Source: Paenibacillus silvestris
GTDB lineage: Bacteria > Bacillota > Bacilli > Paenibacillales > NBRC-103111
Assembly: GCF_009882985.1 (NCBI RefSeq)
Contig: NZ_WTUZ01000038.1
Coordinates: 62,001-126,000 of the forward strand
DNA length: 64,000 nucleotides
Reading direction: 5' to 3'
The position numbers were made by a program, and so were the translations under genes. This document shows, piece by piece, positions 44,282-53,447 of the stretch (position 1 is its first letter; the number at the start of each line of letters is the position of its first letter). The notes under the pieces are model-generated. The model saw only the letters and a list, made by a program, of their open reading frames with translations, was not told where the DNA came from and made no database searches.

Positions 44282-46351
44282 TCACCCTCCAAACGTGGAT
44301 TGGACGAACGGCGATTCTTGTAATTGAGGCTTTTGTTTTTGAATGATAATGTTGAACCACAAACGTATTGAAATGATGATCATCAGAAGGACAACGATGC
44401 CAAAGAAGATCGTTAACCCCGCATCGATATAGTTATTCGTTACGATTTGGTGCATAATGTCCATATTTTTGGCAGGCGCTATGACTTGGCCTTTATCAAT
44501 TCCCTCTTGATATTTTCTGGCAGCCGATAGAAAGCCGATCGTTGGATTCGGTGAAAAGGCTTTTTGGTAACCCGCGGTCAACGTCGTCACGGCCAGGAAT
44601 ACGAAAGGAATCATGCCTACCCAGGCATAGCGGGCTTTGCCCATTTTGATCATAATCGTAACCGCTACGGCTAAAGCGATGGCAGCCAGCATTTGGTTGG
44701 CAATACCGAAAAGCGCCCATAGAGAGTTAATTCCGCCAAACGGATCGACAGCTCCTTGATACAGGAAGTACCCCCAAGCCAAGCAAACGATCAGAGAAGC
44801 GATGAAATTGTATTTAAAATCCTTGGTTTGGCCAAAAGGTTTGTAGAAGTTGCCGACTAAATCTTGCAGCATAAACCGGCCGACACGTGTCCCCGCATCA
44901 ACAGCAGTCAGAATAAAGACCGCTTCGAACAAGATCGCGAAATGATACCAGAACGCTTTGGCCCCATTTAAAAAGGAAGAGAAAATCTCAGCCATCCCTA
45001 CGGCAAGTGTTGGTGCTCCACCCGTTCGGGAGAGGATCGTTTTCTCGCCGATTTCTTTGGCCGTGCCCGTAATTTGATCAGGCGTCAACGTGAAGCCCCA
45101 TGATGAAATTTTGGCAGCAACAGCAACAGGATCGGTTCCAATAACAGCCGGTGAGGAATTCATCGCGAAGTACAGACCAGGCTCCAAGGAGCATGCCGCA
45201 ATCAATGCCATAACGGCAACGAAAGATTCGGCGGCCATACCCGCAAAGCCGATGAAAGGCGCATGGCTTTCTCTATCAATCATTTTCGGCGTCGTACCTG
45301 AGGAAATCAATGCGTGAAACCCGGAGACCGCGCCACACGCAATCGTAATGAACAAGAACGGGAACAAGTTGCCTGAGAATACGGGGCCAGTTCCATCAAT
45401 AAACTTCGTTACGGCAGGCATTTTTAGCTCAGGTAAAATCACCATAATGCCGCCAGCGAGTAGAAGAATGACGCCGATTTTCAAAAATGAACTTAAATAA
45501 TCCCGCGGAGCAAGCAGTACCCAAACTGGCAAAATGGAAGCAATAAGACCGTAGATCACCATCAGAACCGCAATTTGCGGAGCAGTGAACGTAAACATGC
45601 TAGCTAAAGCCGGGCTTTCTGCAACAAACTGACCTGACCACAGCACGATCATTAACAAAACAAAACCAATGATGGAGCCCTCGATAACTTTGCCTGGGCG
45701 AATATAGCGCATATAAAAACCCATAAAGATAGCAATCGGCATCGTCATCGCAATGGTGAACATGCCCCATGGGGATTCTGCTAACGCTTTCACAACAACT
45801 AGCCCAAGTACAGCGACAATAATAATGAGAATGGCAAGCGTTGCAATAGAAGCTAAAGTACCGCTGAATGGGCCAACCTCATCCTTGGCCATCTGCCCAA
45901 GCGACTTACCGCCACGGCGCATGGAACCTACCAAGGTTACAAAGTCCTGTACACAGCCCGCAAGCACCGCTCCGATAATAATCCAGAGGATACTTGGCAA
46001 GTATCCCATTTGCGCAGCCAAGATCGGACCAACCAGCGGCCCTGCCCCTGCAATCGCGGCAAAATGGTGACCAAAGAGGACATACTTGTTTGTGGGCACA
46101 AAGTCTTTGCCGTCGTTAAGAACGTGAGCAGGTGTCGCTCGCTTATCGCTAAGCTCGTAAATTTTGCGAGCGATAAACCGACTGTAGAATCGATAACCGA
46201 AAGAATACGTACAAATGGCAGCAATAATTAACCAAATCGCAGAAATACTTTCGCCTCTCGAAAGTGCGAGCATCGCGAAGCCTGACGCGCCAAGCAGGGC
46301 AATGACCCCCCAGATCACATAGGAAGCAAATTTGTTTTTTAATAGTGACAT
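44282..46351 (-). CDS. cstA: CstA-family transporter (carbon starvation protein A, pyruvate/peptide uptake)
   Basis: 689 residues with about 16 membrane helices and the CstA signatures YRFYSRFIARKIYEL, RATPAHVLNDGKDFVPTNKYVLFGHHFAAIAGAGPLVGP and CGAVSGFHALISSGTTPKMI. Family members take up pyruvate or peptides under carbon limitation. The ATG at 46349-46351 is used, with GGAGGG upstream; the longer open frame enters the regulatory region. A good cre box lies 30 bases upstream and the LytS/LytR pair is next door in the same direction, separated by 114 bases. Confidence 0.92.
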   Translation of the reverse strand: MSLLKNKFASYVIWGVIALLGASGFAMLALSRGESISAIWLIIAAICTYSFGYRFYSRFIARKIYELSDKRATPAHVLNDGKDFVPTNKYVLFGHHFAAIAGAGPLVGPILAAQMGYLPSILWIIIGAVLAGCVQDFVTLVGSMRRGGKSLGQMAKDEVGPFSGTLASIATLAILIIIVAVLGLVVVKALAESPWGMFTIAMTMPIAIFMGFYMRYIRPGKVIEGSIIGFVLLMIVLWSGQFVAESPALASMFTFTAPQIAVLMVIYGLIASILPVWVLLAPRDYLSSFLKIGVILLLAGGIMVILPELKMPAVTKFIDGTGPVFSGNLFPFLFITIACGAVSGFHALISSGTTPKMIDRESHAPFIGFAGMAAESFVAVMALIAACSLEPGLYFAMNSSPAVIGTDPVAVAAKISSWGFTLTPDQITGTAKEIGEKTILSRTGGAPTLAVGMAEIFSSFLNGAKAFWYHFAILFEAVFILTAVDAGTRVGRFMLQDLVGNFYKPFGQTKDFKYNFIASLIVCLAWGYFLYQGAVDPFGGINSLWALFGIANQMLAAIALAVAVTIMIKMGKARYAWVGMIPFVFLAVTTLTAGYQKAFSPNPTIGFLSAARKYQEGIDKGQVIAPAKNMDIMHQIVTNNYIDAGLTIFFGIVVLLMIIISIRLWFNIIIQKQKPQLQESPFVQSTFGG

Positions 46352-46380
46352 ATCTATGATCACCCTCCAGATAACATGTT

Positions 46381-46394
46381 TGTTAGCGCTTACA
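46381..46394. promoter_or_regulatory. cre box upstream of cstA
   Basis: TGTTAGCGCTTACA (minus strand TGTAAGCGCTAACA) matches the cre consensus at every position and lies between the putative promoter and the cstA start, a location that gives CcpA roadblock repression. Confidence 0.8.
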
Positions 46395-46403
46395 AGGAGT
46401 ATA

Positions 46404-46422
46404 GCTTGTTTGGGGAACAAGC
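46404..46422. promoter_or_regulatory. Inverted repeat at the cstA promoter
   Basis: GCTTGTT, five bases, AACAAGC. On the minus strand it fills the spacer just ahead of TATACT (46398-46403), so it could be the binding site of the LytR-type regulator or another factor. Confidence 0.5.
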
Positions 46423-46465
46423 GGAATACCTGTAGCGCAACATGCCATTTTCGAGCCCCATGATG

Positions 46466-47218
46466 TTAAATTTCTAGTTTCAAACGCAGCTGTTTCACAT
46501 AATTTCGGCTGACGGGTATCGTGCTTCGCCCAGCATCCTCCATGAGCAGATTGTACGCGCCATTCACCCAGGTCTTCATTTCTGAGATCGCCGCGAGGTT
46601 AACGAGATAGCTTTTGTGGCAGCGGAAAAATCCATACGGCTCCAGCTTCTGCTCCAGCTCCGACAAGGTATACGAGACAATATAAGCCTTATCATGCAGG
46701 TGAACCTCTACATGCTTAACCTCCTTGCTGATATACATAATATCCTTCGGAGAGACATATCTGATCCCTTCTTCTAACTCTAAGGCGAGCTTTACACTCG
46801 TCTTAATCGATGCAGACTGGCCAAGGGCCGTAGCTGCTGCGGCACTGTTCTGAGGCTGTATTTTGCGCAGCTCCCTGAACACCATCGCGATATCCTCCTC
46901 ATCGTAAGGCTTAAGCATATAATGAAAAGCACGCAGCTTAAACGCATGAATGGCATATTGATCATACGCTGTGGAAAAAACAATTTTCACCTGCGGGTTC
47001 ATTTCTCCTACGATTTCGGCAACCTGCAGGCCGCTAAGATCCGGCATATCCATATCGAGAAACAGCACATCCGGCGCCAATTCTTTCACCTTCTTGATGG
47101 CATCCATGCCGCCAGTTGCCGCGGTGACCTTATCCACCTCTTCGCTGCTTTCCAAAAGATAAATCAATTCTTCTCTAGCCGGCTCTTCGTCATCCGCAAT
47201 GACAATATTCCAACCCAA
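46466..47218 (-). CDS. LytTR-type response regulator
   Basis: 250 residues: receiver domain with D10/E11, phosphoacceptor D55 in VLFLDMDMP and K103-like YMLKPYDEE, then a LytTR DNA-binding domain (about 145-248, FFRCHKSYLVNLAAISEMKT). TTG start at 47216-47218 after GAGGTGAGGG, six bases from the kinase stop. Pairs with the LytS-type kinase and, by analogy with BtsSR and LytST systems, probably activates cstA in response to external pyruvate. Confidence 0.9.
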   Translation of the reverse strand: MGWNIVIADDEEPAREELIYLLESSEEVDKVTAATGGMDAIKKVKELAPDVLFLDMDMPDLSGLQVAEIVGEMNPQVKIVFSTAYDQYAIHAFKLRAFHYMLKPYDEEDIAMVFRELRKIQPQNSAAAATALGQSASIKTSVKLALELEEGIRYVSPKDIMYISKEVKHVEVHLHDKAYIVSYTLSELEQKLEPYGFFRCHKSYLVNLAAISEMKTWVNGAYNLLMEDAGRSTIPVSRNYVKQLRLKLEI

Positions 47219-47224
47219 CAGCCC

Positions 47225-48838
47225 TCACCTCACCCAAAATTTAATGGTTGTGCCTTCCCCTGGCTTGCTCTCAATCTCCAAAGGATGCTCTTTCCCGTAA
47301 TGATAACTCAGACGCTGCTCGATATTCCGCAAAGCCAGCCCGGCGTGTTCCGACTGACCTTCGGTTCCAGCGGTTTCAAGACCAACTCCGTTGTCTTGTA
47401 CAGTAATACGCGCATGGAGCTTCCCCTCATCGAGTTCCTCCTTCACCGAAAGTCGAATGACACCGATACCGGGCTTGTTTTTGATACCATGCACAATGGC
47501 ATTCTCGATCAGCGGCTGAATCGTAAAAGGAGGAATCGCATGATCCAGCAGCCTTTCGTCAATCTCAGCGTAAAATTCCATCTGATCCCCTAGACGGGAT
47601 TTGATCAAGCTCAGATAAGACATAACCAGCTCATATTCATCACGTATGGTGATTAAGCGCTGGTTGCCGTGGCTCATATTTTTGCGTAAAAACTTAGACA
47701 GATGCATCACCATCTGACGAGCTTCTTCCGGTTTGGTGCGGATAAAAGATTTGACTGTGTTCAGCACATTAAACAGGAAGTGGGGATTCATCTGCGCCTG
47801 CAGCGAGCGAATCTCTGCATCCGCCAAAAGCTGTGTTTGCCGATCCGACTCGACGAACGCGTACTGCTGGGAAAGCAGCTCCGCTAGAGAGGAAAGCATG
47901 CGTCTGCGGGACGGATTATCATCCTGCTCCCGCTCATAATACAGCCGGAATTGCCCAACCTGGGGCCGATTCGGAACACGGATGATGAGATCGTTCCAGT
48001 GCTGCGTTTTTCTCCCCTCCGCAATCCATGACATGCCATCCTTGCTGAAAAAGGCGCCTACCGACTTCATTTCCTCATTCAACACCTTCGAAATCTCCGC
48101 TACCGCCTTATCGAAATCCAACCGCCAAAGCGGCATCGTCATATCCGCAATTTGCAGCGCTTGATGCGCATGCTCCGCGCCAATTCTGGCCTCTTCCCGC
48201 TCCATCGTGTTGTATAACACGAAATAGAGAGCGACGCCAACGCTATTGGCAAGCGTCTGGGGCAAACCAATGAGTGACACCAAGTTGAACGCATCCTCCC
48301 AAGGCTTGGCCAAGGCAAGAATAAGAATCATCTGCAACGCTTCTGCCATGAATCCAACGAGAAATGCGAGCTGTACTGAGGCAATCTTCCGAAAGCGTTT
48401 CTTGAACGCATTACGACACAGCCCTGCCAATATGCCCTGCAGAATAGGAGCAATCATACAGGCAACAGCTACAAATCCACCTAAGCTGTAGCGATGCACG
48501 CCGGCTACGATGCCGACGATAAATCCGCTTTTGACACCTCCAAGCAGCCCCGCAATGACGACACCAACGGTACGCGCATTCGCAATCGCCGCAGTTGGAG
48601 ACACTTCGCCAATCCAAGGTGCCGGCCTGTAGGTGTAGTCAGAAACGGTCACACCCGAATAAGTGGCCAGAATCGCATATGCGGAGAAAAAGAACAGAAA
48701 GCGCCATTGATACGTCCTGTCGCCTTGATAGCTCATATAGCTGCGCATCCAGCGACTGCGGGAAAACGCAAACGCAAGCGCTATCAGAAAGCCGACCCGT
48801 TCCATCATATCAACGAACAATTGAATCAGTTGAAGCAT
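47225..48838 (-). CDS. LytS-type sensor histidine kinase
   Basis: 537 residues: 5TM-5TMR-LYT membrane sensor (about 5-210, including NARTVGVVIAGLLGG and GVHRYSLGG), a GAF-like linker (about 225-340), phosphoacceptor H353 in QMNPHFLFNVLNTVK, N-box PLIENAIVHGIK and the GVGL and GEGTTIKFWV ATPase motifs. AAAGGTG precedes the ATG. First gene of the pair; family members sense pyruvate or autoinducer-like signals through the membrane domain. Confidence 0.92.
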   Translation of the reverse strand: MLQLIQLFVDMMERVGFLIALAFAFSRSRWMRSYMSYQGDRTYQWRFLFFFSAYAILATYSGVTVSDYTYRPAPWIGEVSPTAAIANARTVGVVIAGLLGGVKSGFIVGIVAGVHRYSLGGFVAVACMIAPILQGILAGLCRNAFKKRFRKIASVQLAFLVGFMAEALQMILILALAKPWEDAFNLVSLIGLPQTLANSVGVALYFVLYNTMEREEARIGAEHAHQALQIADMTMPLWRLDFDKAVAEISKVLNEEMKSVGAFFSKDGMSWIAEGRKTQHWNDLIIRVPNRPQVGQFRLYYEREQDDNPSRRRMLSSLAELLSQQYAFVESDRQTQLLADAEIRSLQAQMNPHFLFNVLNTVKSFIRTKPEEARQMVMHLSKFLRKNMSHGNQRLITIRDEYELVMSYLSLIKSRLGDQMEFYAEIDERLLDHAIPPFTIQPLIENAIVHGIKNKPGIGVIRLSVKEELDEGKLHARITVQDNGVGLETAGTEGQSEHAGLALRNIEQRLSYHYGKEHPLEIESKPGEGTTIKFWVR

Positions 48839-49034
48839 GACTCACACACCTTTTGCATTCTCATACCGTTATCCTAACAGAAATCGCGAGGGCTTGCAGT
48901 AATGCCCCCTCCTGCTGCTCACCATTACGCCATCTTCAACTACAACTTGAACTTCAACGTCAACTTCACCAGCCGGGCCTATAATAAATTTCAAAAAACA
49001 AATTTCAAAAACCTAGTGAAAATTTCGCTAAAGC

Positions 49035-49235
49035 TCATCCTAAGGGAACTGGAGTCCTCTAATTCGAGGAAAACGAGCTGTTTCCTATTTTGACGGGAAC
49101 TACAAGGTCTTATTCGTCCTTCATACCACATATTTCGAGCAAATCGGTAATATAGCGAACTGTAGTTCCCTTTCAATTGATACAATCGTCTTTTCAGGGA
49201 ATTAGCGGATTATAGTTCCCTCTAAACTGTGAAAG
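49035..49235. repeat. Degenerate intergenic repeat, family A
   Basis: GGGAACTGGAGTCCTCTAAT, GGGAACTACAAGGTCTTATT, GAACTGTAGTTCCC and TTATAGTTCCCTC, alternating in direction, as at 1575-1760. The stretch 48,880-49,035 is AT-rich with an AACTTCAAC-rich run but no gene. Confidence 0.65.
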
Positions 49236-49267
49236 CCAGACGAGTCAGGCTGACCAATCTACCAACA

Positions 49268-49311
49268 GCAAAAAGACTCCTGAGAAGTCCACAAAGACCT
49301 CTCAAGGAGTC
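49268..49311 (-). terminator. Terminator of the MFS gene
   Basis: Minus-strand GACTCCTTGAGAGGTC pairs with GACTTCTCAGGAGTC (one bulge) followed by TTTTTG, 30 bases after the stop. Confidence 0.88.
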
Positions 49312-49340
49312 ACCTTTTCACAAAAGCTATTTACTAAGAC

Positions 49341-50612
49341 CTATCCAGCTTTAACTTCCTCGCTGCTCGGCTTAGGTGCAGCACTTACTTTGTATTTCAA
49401 AGTAGGCAGCATAATAAACACGCCAATCAGGAAGAGTACGGCTGAAGTGACATAAATGGACTCCAATGAGAAGGAGGCTTTGATGCTGCCGGCCAAACTC
49501 ATGGTTAGAACCATCGCTCCCATAAACAGCGGATTCAAAATCCCGTTCACACGACCAACGAAAGACTCCTCCGTGTTACCGAGAATCATGGTGGAGATTC
49601 CAATTTGGATCGCAGGCATTACGAGACCAGAGAAGAATTGCATCAAAAGCGCCAGCCACACCAAGTGAGTCAATCCCATGACGGCAAAAGTCACGACACT
49701 TACCGACATCCCGATAATTAGCAGGGCTTGCGAGGACACTTTTTTGGAGAAGCCCATAGTCGCTCCGCCCCCAACGATCATCGCGATCCCGTTGGCTGCC
49801 ATGAACCATTGCAGATCTTCCTTCGGCAGTCCAAGATTTTCAGTTACAAGGAAGATACCAAGCGGGGAGATCAAACCAATCGCCAGACCTGCTACTGCAA
49901 AACAGCCGCCTAAAGTGACGAGCATTTTGTTATTCATGACATACTTAAAACCTTGACCCATTTCGGTAAAAATATGTGTGGATCGCTTTTCTGCTCCTTC
50001 TTCATTCTTGCGGTCTGCCGGAAGAAACGTGAGCACAAGCGCAGAAAGCACAAAGCAAACGCCCATGATGGCAATCGCCACTTCAATGCCAAAATGATAG
50101 TAAACAAATGTCCCCATAATAGGACCTAGGATCATAAAGATTGCCATCATCGATTGGAACAACGACATGCCCATTTGCATTTGGGATTCAGGGACGTGAA
50201 CCTTGAACAACTTCATCCCGGACGGCTGCGAGAACTGAGACAAGATTGAGGAGACTAACGTGGCGAAAAAAATTGCTTTCCAAGAGCCATAATACAGTGT
50301 CACCATAATGGCAAACACAGACGCAGCACTGAGAATATCACACCAGACCATCGTCAACTTGGGTCTCCAGCGGTCCGCGAAAGCACCACCGATAAACGAG
50401 AAAATAAAAATTGGCGCAAACTCAGCCACCGAGATTAAAGAAACCGAATAAGGATCATTATTAGTCATGTCTGTGACATAGAGAAGTATCGCAAAGTTAC
50501 GAACCCAAATTCCGATTTGTAAGAAAAGACCGGACAGCATGATGGATTGCACGAAACGATTGGCAAAAAACGAGCGCATCGTCGGCGTATCCGAAGCTAT
50601 TGCTTGTGACAA
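49341..50612 (-). CDS. MFS transporter
   Basis: About 423 residues and 12 membrane helices, MFS_3-like, with GGAFADRWRPKLTM as motif A after helix 2 and a long middle loop (PADRKNEEGAEKRST). Probably an exporter of drugs or peptides. The TTG at 50610-50612 is preferred, with GAAGGGG eight bases upstream; a GTG three codons earlier is too close to that site. An inverted repeat 46 bases upstream may be an operator. No regulator adjacent. Confidence 0.9.
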   Translation of the reverse strand: MSQAIASDTPTMRSFFANRFVQSIMLSGLFLQIGIWVRNFAILLYVTDMTNNDPYSVSLISVAEFAPIFIFSFIGGAFADRWRPKLTMVWCDILSAASVFAIMVTLYYGSWKAIFFATLVSSILSQFSQPSGMKLFKVHVPESQMQMGMSLFQSMMAIFMILGPIMGTFVYYHFGIEVAIAIMGVCFVLSALVLTFLPADRKNEEGAEKRSTHIFTEMGQGFKYVMNNKMLVTLGGCFAVAGLAIGLISPLGIFLVTENLGLPKEDLQWFMAANGIAMIVGGGATMGFSKKVSSQALLIIGMSVSVVTFAVMGLTHLVWLALLMQFFSGLVMPAIQIGISTMILGNTEESFVGRVNGILNPLFMGAMVLTMSLAGSIKASFSLESIYVTSAVLFLIGVFIMLPTLKYKVSAAPKPSSEEVKAG

Positions 50613-50657
50613 AAAAAACACCCCTTCGTTAATAAGATAGTCTTATAAAACAGGACC

Positions 50658-50680
50658 TTCTTCTTACGTGCCAAGAAGAA
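50658..50680. promoter_or_regulatory. Inverted repeat upstream of the MFS gene
   Basis: TTCTTCTT, seven bases, AAGAAGAA: perfect eight-base arms. Position fits an operator; the binding factor is unknown. Confidence 0.45.
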
Positions 50681-50770
50681 AAAAAGTTTCATAAACCTTT
50701 TCTACTTTAACGAAAAAGGTGCCTATCGTCTAGTGACATAGGTCATATGACCAGTAACATCCTAATTCCC

Positions 50771-51790
50771 TCAGCGTGACTGAGACATAAGCAGCGCGGC
50801 TCCAACGGCTCCTGCGGAGGAACCGAGCGCAGATGCTGCGAACCGGACCGGTCCGCGAATCGAAGGCAAGCAGCGCTCCTCGATCATTTCGCGCATCGGC
50901 CCTAACAGAGGCTCCCCGATATGCGACGCGCCGCCGCCAAGAATGACCACCTGCGGATTCAGCAGGTGGAGGATGCTCACGAGCCCGATGCCGAGGGCTC
51001 GGCCCGCTTCGCGCAGGATGCCGCTGGCTGCGGCATCCCCTTCCGCGGCTGCGGCCGCGACCAACCGCGCATCCACGCGGTTCGGGTCGCCTCCCGCGAG
51101 CCGCACGAGGGCGCCCGCCGCGCCCTCGCCAGCCCGGCGCACGTGATCGGCGCCGCTGCGGCCAATGGCAGTGCCTGACGCATACAGCTCCAGGCACCCC
51201 ACATTCCCGCAGGGGCAGAGCGGCCCATTTCCATCAATGGAAATGTGACCGAGCTCCCCTGCGTTGTGATTCGTTCCGGCGATCAGGCGCCCGCCGGAGA
51301 TAATGCCCCCGCCGATCCCCGTGGAGATCGTCACGAACACACAGTCCGGCGCACCTTCACCGGCGCCGGCCAGCCATTCGCCGACCGCTGCTGCGGTGGC
51401 GTCGTTCTCCAGCCTGACCGCGCAAGCGAAGCGGTCAGTCAGCACAGCGGCGACGGCGACATCGCGCCAGCCGAGATTGGTGGCGAACGTGACGACACCG
51501 TTCGCCGTATCCAGCGTGCCCGCGGTGGCGACGCCAATCCCGCGGAGTACGCCGCGACCACCGGGCGCGGTCGCGAGCAGTCCCTCGATCAGGCTGCCGA
51601 GCCGATCGAGTACAGCTCCCTCACCCTGCTGCGCCAGGGTAGGGATCTCTTCCTTGGCGATGATGCGGCCATCGCTGCTAATGAGCGCGGCCAACATCTT
51701 CGTGCCGCCAAGGTCCACTCCAACATAGTACTCCTGCAGGAACACGTCTTGTGTTATGACTTCCTCCGTCCATTCCATCTCCTCACTCAT
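50771..51790 (-). CDS. ROK-family sugar kinase
   Basis: 339 residues. All kinase motifs are intact: phosphate loop GVDLGGTK, LENDATAAAVGE with the catalytic Asp, STGIGGG, NAGELGH and the zinc motif CPCGNVGC. No DNA-binding domain. The ATG at 51788-51790 overlaps the GH3 stop, with GGAGG eight bases upstream, so the two are translationally coupled. The gene is strongly GC-rich compared with its surroundings, above all 50,800-51,600. Together with the GH3 enzyme it most likely phosphorylates released GlcNAc or glucose. Confidence 0.9.
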   Translation of the reverse strand: MSEEMEWTEEVITQDVFLQEYYVGVDLGGTKMLAALISSDGRIIAKEEIPTLAQQGEGAVLDRLGSLIEGLLATAPGGRGVLRGIGVATAGTLDTANGVVTFATNLGWRDVAVAAVLTDRFACAVRLENDATAAAVGEWLAGAGEGAPDCVFVTISTGIGGGIISGGRLIAGTNHNAGELGHISIDGNGPLCPCGNVGCLELYASGTAIGRSGADHVRRAGEGAAGALVRLAGGDPNRVDARLVAAAAAEGDAAASGILREAGRALGIGLVSILHLLNPQVVILGGGASHIGEPLLGPMREMIEERCLPSIRGPVRFAASALGSSAGAVGAALLMSQSR

Positions 51791-53421
51791 ACCTCCTGCC
51801 TCCATCCAATCGCGTATTGTTCCGACAACGTAACAGGCAGACGACCAACTGGCTTCTCACGCCCCAGCAGCACATTCGCCAGAGATACCATCGCCAATGG
51901 ACGATTCTCATAACAAGCCAAATACGTCTTCACCTCAGGAAACTCAAGTAAATCATAAGGATTCCTTCCTGCAGCCACGACGAGATGCCGATCATCTTTC
52001 TTCGCCAAAGCCTTGACCAGCTGAGTCTGTCCTCGCGAGAAAGCAGCATTATAAGTCACCATAACCACCTGCTTCTTGCCTTCCGCAGCCTCCAGAATCG
52101 CAGCAATCTCCGACTCAGAAGGAGATAATCCCACATACACCTCTTGGGCATGTATCCCCGTGAGTTCAGACAATGTGCTGCCTAGTGTTCCCTGTCGCTC
52201 CACGACTTCATCGATTTCCGTTCCCGTCTGCACTTCCGTCCAAATCACAAGCGGCGACTCGTTCATATCCAGAAACTTGCCTACTTCGTCCTTCACTAAC
52301 GTAATGCTTTTACGGCTTAGCTCCTTAGCCAAAAGTTGGTGCTCTGGCGTTGAAATAGGACCCTCAGGAACCGGAGCCAGCTTGTCAAACTGAATATCTC
52401 GTTTATATTTATGAGTCATTACTCGCAGAACAGACTCATCAATTCGAGACTCCGGAATACGTCCGCTTTGGACGGCTGCGATCACGGCTTCCATGGCAGC
52501 TACTTGGCGATCCAGCGTATGGCTAACCAGAATGAGATCCGAGCCAGCCTCAATGGCACGAACCGCACCTTCAGCTACTCCAATTCCTTCAGAAATCGCC
52601 TTCATTTCCAAACAGTCGGTCACAATAAGCCCTTTGAAGCCCAGTTCCTCCCGCAGCAGCTCTGTTAAAATCCGGTAGGATAACGTTGAGGGCACACCGT
52701 TTTGTTCCAACGCAGCGAACACAACATGCGCGGTCATAATGGCGTCTACGCCACCTTCTATCGCTTTAATGAAAGGAGCAAGCTCCAGCTCCATCAGCCT
52801 CTCCATGCTATGCGGAACAATCGGCAGATCGTGATGCGAATCCTCTGAGGTATCCCCATGACCCGGGAAATGTTTGACCGTCGCAATAACGCCCATATCC
52901 TGCAAACCTTTCACAGCATGCGTACCCATGTCGCCGACGATGGCCGCGGTCTCCCCATAGGAGCGTACGCCGATAACTGGATTCAAGCGATTATTGTTAA
53001 TGTCCAGGCATGGAGCAAAGTTCATGTTCACGCCCATTTGATGCAGTTCCTTGCCCATGATTTTGGAGCTGGCGTACACCCCTGCCGGTGCAAAAGCAGC
53101 ACCAAGCGCCATATTCCCTGGCAGCAAAGTAGCTCCTTTTTCAATCCGGGACACCATACCGCCCTCTTGATCCACCGCGATAAATAACGGTTGTCCACCG
53201 CTGCGCAGGCTCATCTCTTGCAATTCTGCAGACAAATGTGCCAATTGATGCGCATCTTTCACGTTGCGCCTGAAGTAGATAACGCCGCCAAGCCCATACC
53301 CCTCTATTAGCTGTGTAATAGCTGGATTTGGCTCCAGGGCATCAAAGCCGCAAATAAACATTTGACCCACTTTTTGACGCAGAGTTAATGGTTTATGCGC
53401 ATTGCTGGATGTGGATAACAT
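51787..53421 (-). CDS. nagZ: GH3 beta-N-acetylglucosaminidase (NagZ type)
   Basis: 544 residues, first domain a TIM barrel with the NagZ signature K183-H-F-P-G-H-G-D-T191 followed by SHHDLP, which supplies the His/Asp acid-base of this subgroup, and IVTDCLEMKAI with the nucleophile Asp. A second alpha/beta domain fills residues 360-540. No signal peptide, so it cleaves terminal beta-GlcNAc from imported chito- or muro-oligosaccharides. The ATG at 53419-53421 has GGAG ten bases upstream; 38 upstream codons of the open frame lack family similarity. Lies 26 bases after the permease gene. Confidence 0.9.
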   Translation of the reverse strand: MLSTSSNAHKPLTLRQKVGQMFICGFDALEPNPAITQLIEGYGLGGVIYFRRNVKDAHQLAHLSAELQEMSLRSGGQPLFIAVDQEGGMVSRIEKGATLLPGNMALGAAFAPAGVYASSKIMGKELHQMGVNMNFAPCLDINNNRLNPVIGVRSYGETAAIVGDMGTHAVKGLQDMGVIATVKHFPGHGDTSEDSHHDLPIVPHSMERLMELELAPFIKAIEGGVDAIMTAHVVFAALEQNGVPSTLSYRILTELLREELGFKGLIVTDCLEMKAISEGIGVAEGAVRAIEAGSDLILVSHTLDRQVAAMEAVIAAVQSGRIPESRIDESVLRVMTHKYKRDIQFDKLAPVPEGPISTPEHQLLAKELSRKSITLVKDEVGKFLDMNESPLVIWTEVQTGTEIDEVVERQGTLGSTLSELTGIHAQEVYVGLSPSESEIAAILEAAEGKKQVVMVTYNAAFSRGQTQLVKALAKKDDRHLVVAAGRNPYDLLEFPEVKTYLACYENRPLAMVSLANVLLGREKPVGRLPVTLSEQYAIGWRQEV

Positions 53422-53447
53422 AGTGGACACGCTCCTTGGGTAAGTGG

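Noticed and set aside
46352-46420. Longer CstA N-terminus
   Set aside because: It would place the cre box and promoter inside the coding region; the ATG at 46351 has a ribosome binding site.
48902-49093. 63-residue frame rich in Asn and Phe
   Set aside because: Low-complexity sequence without a ribosome binding site, next to repeat elements.
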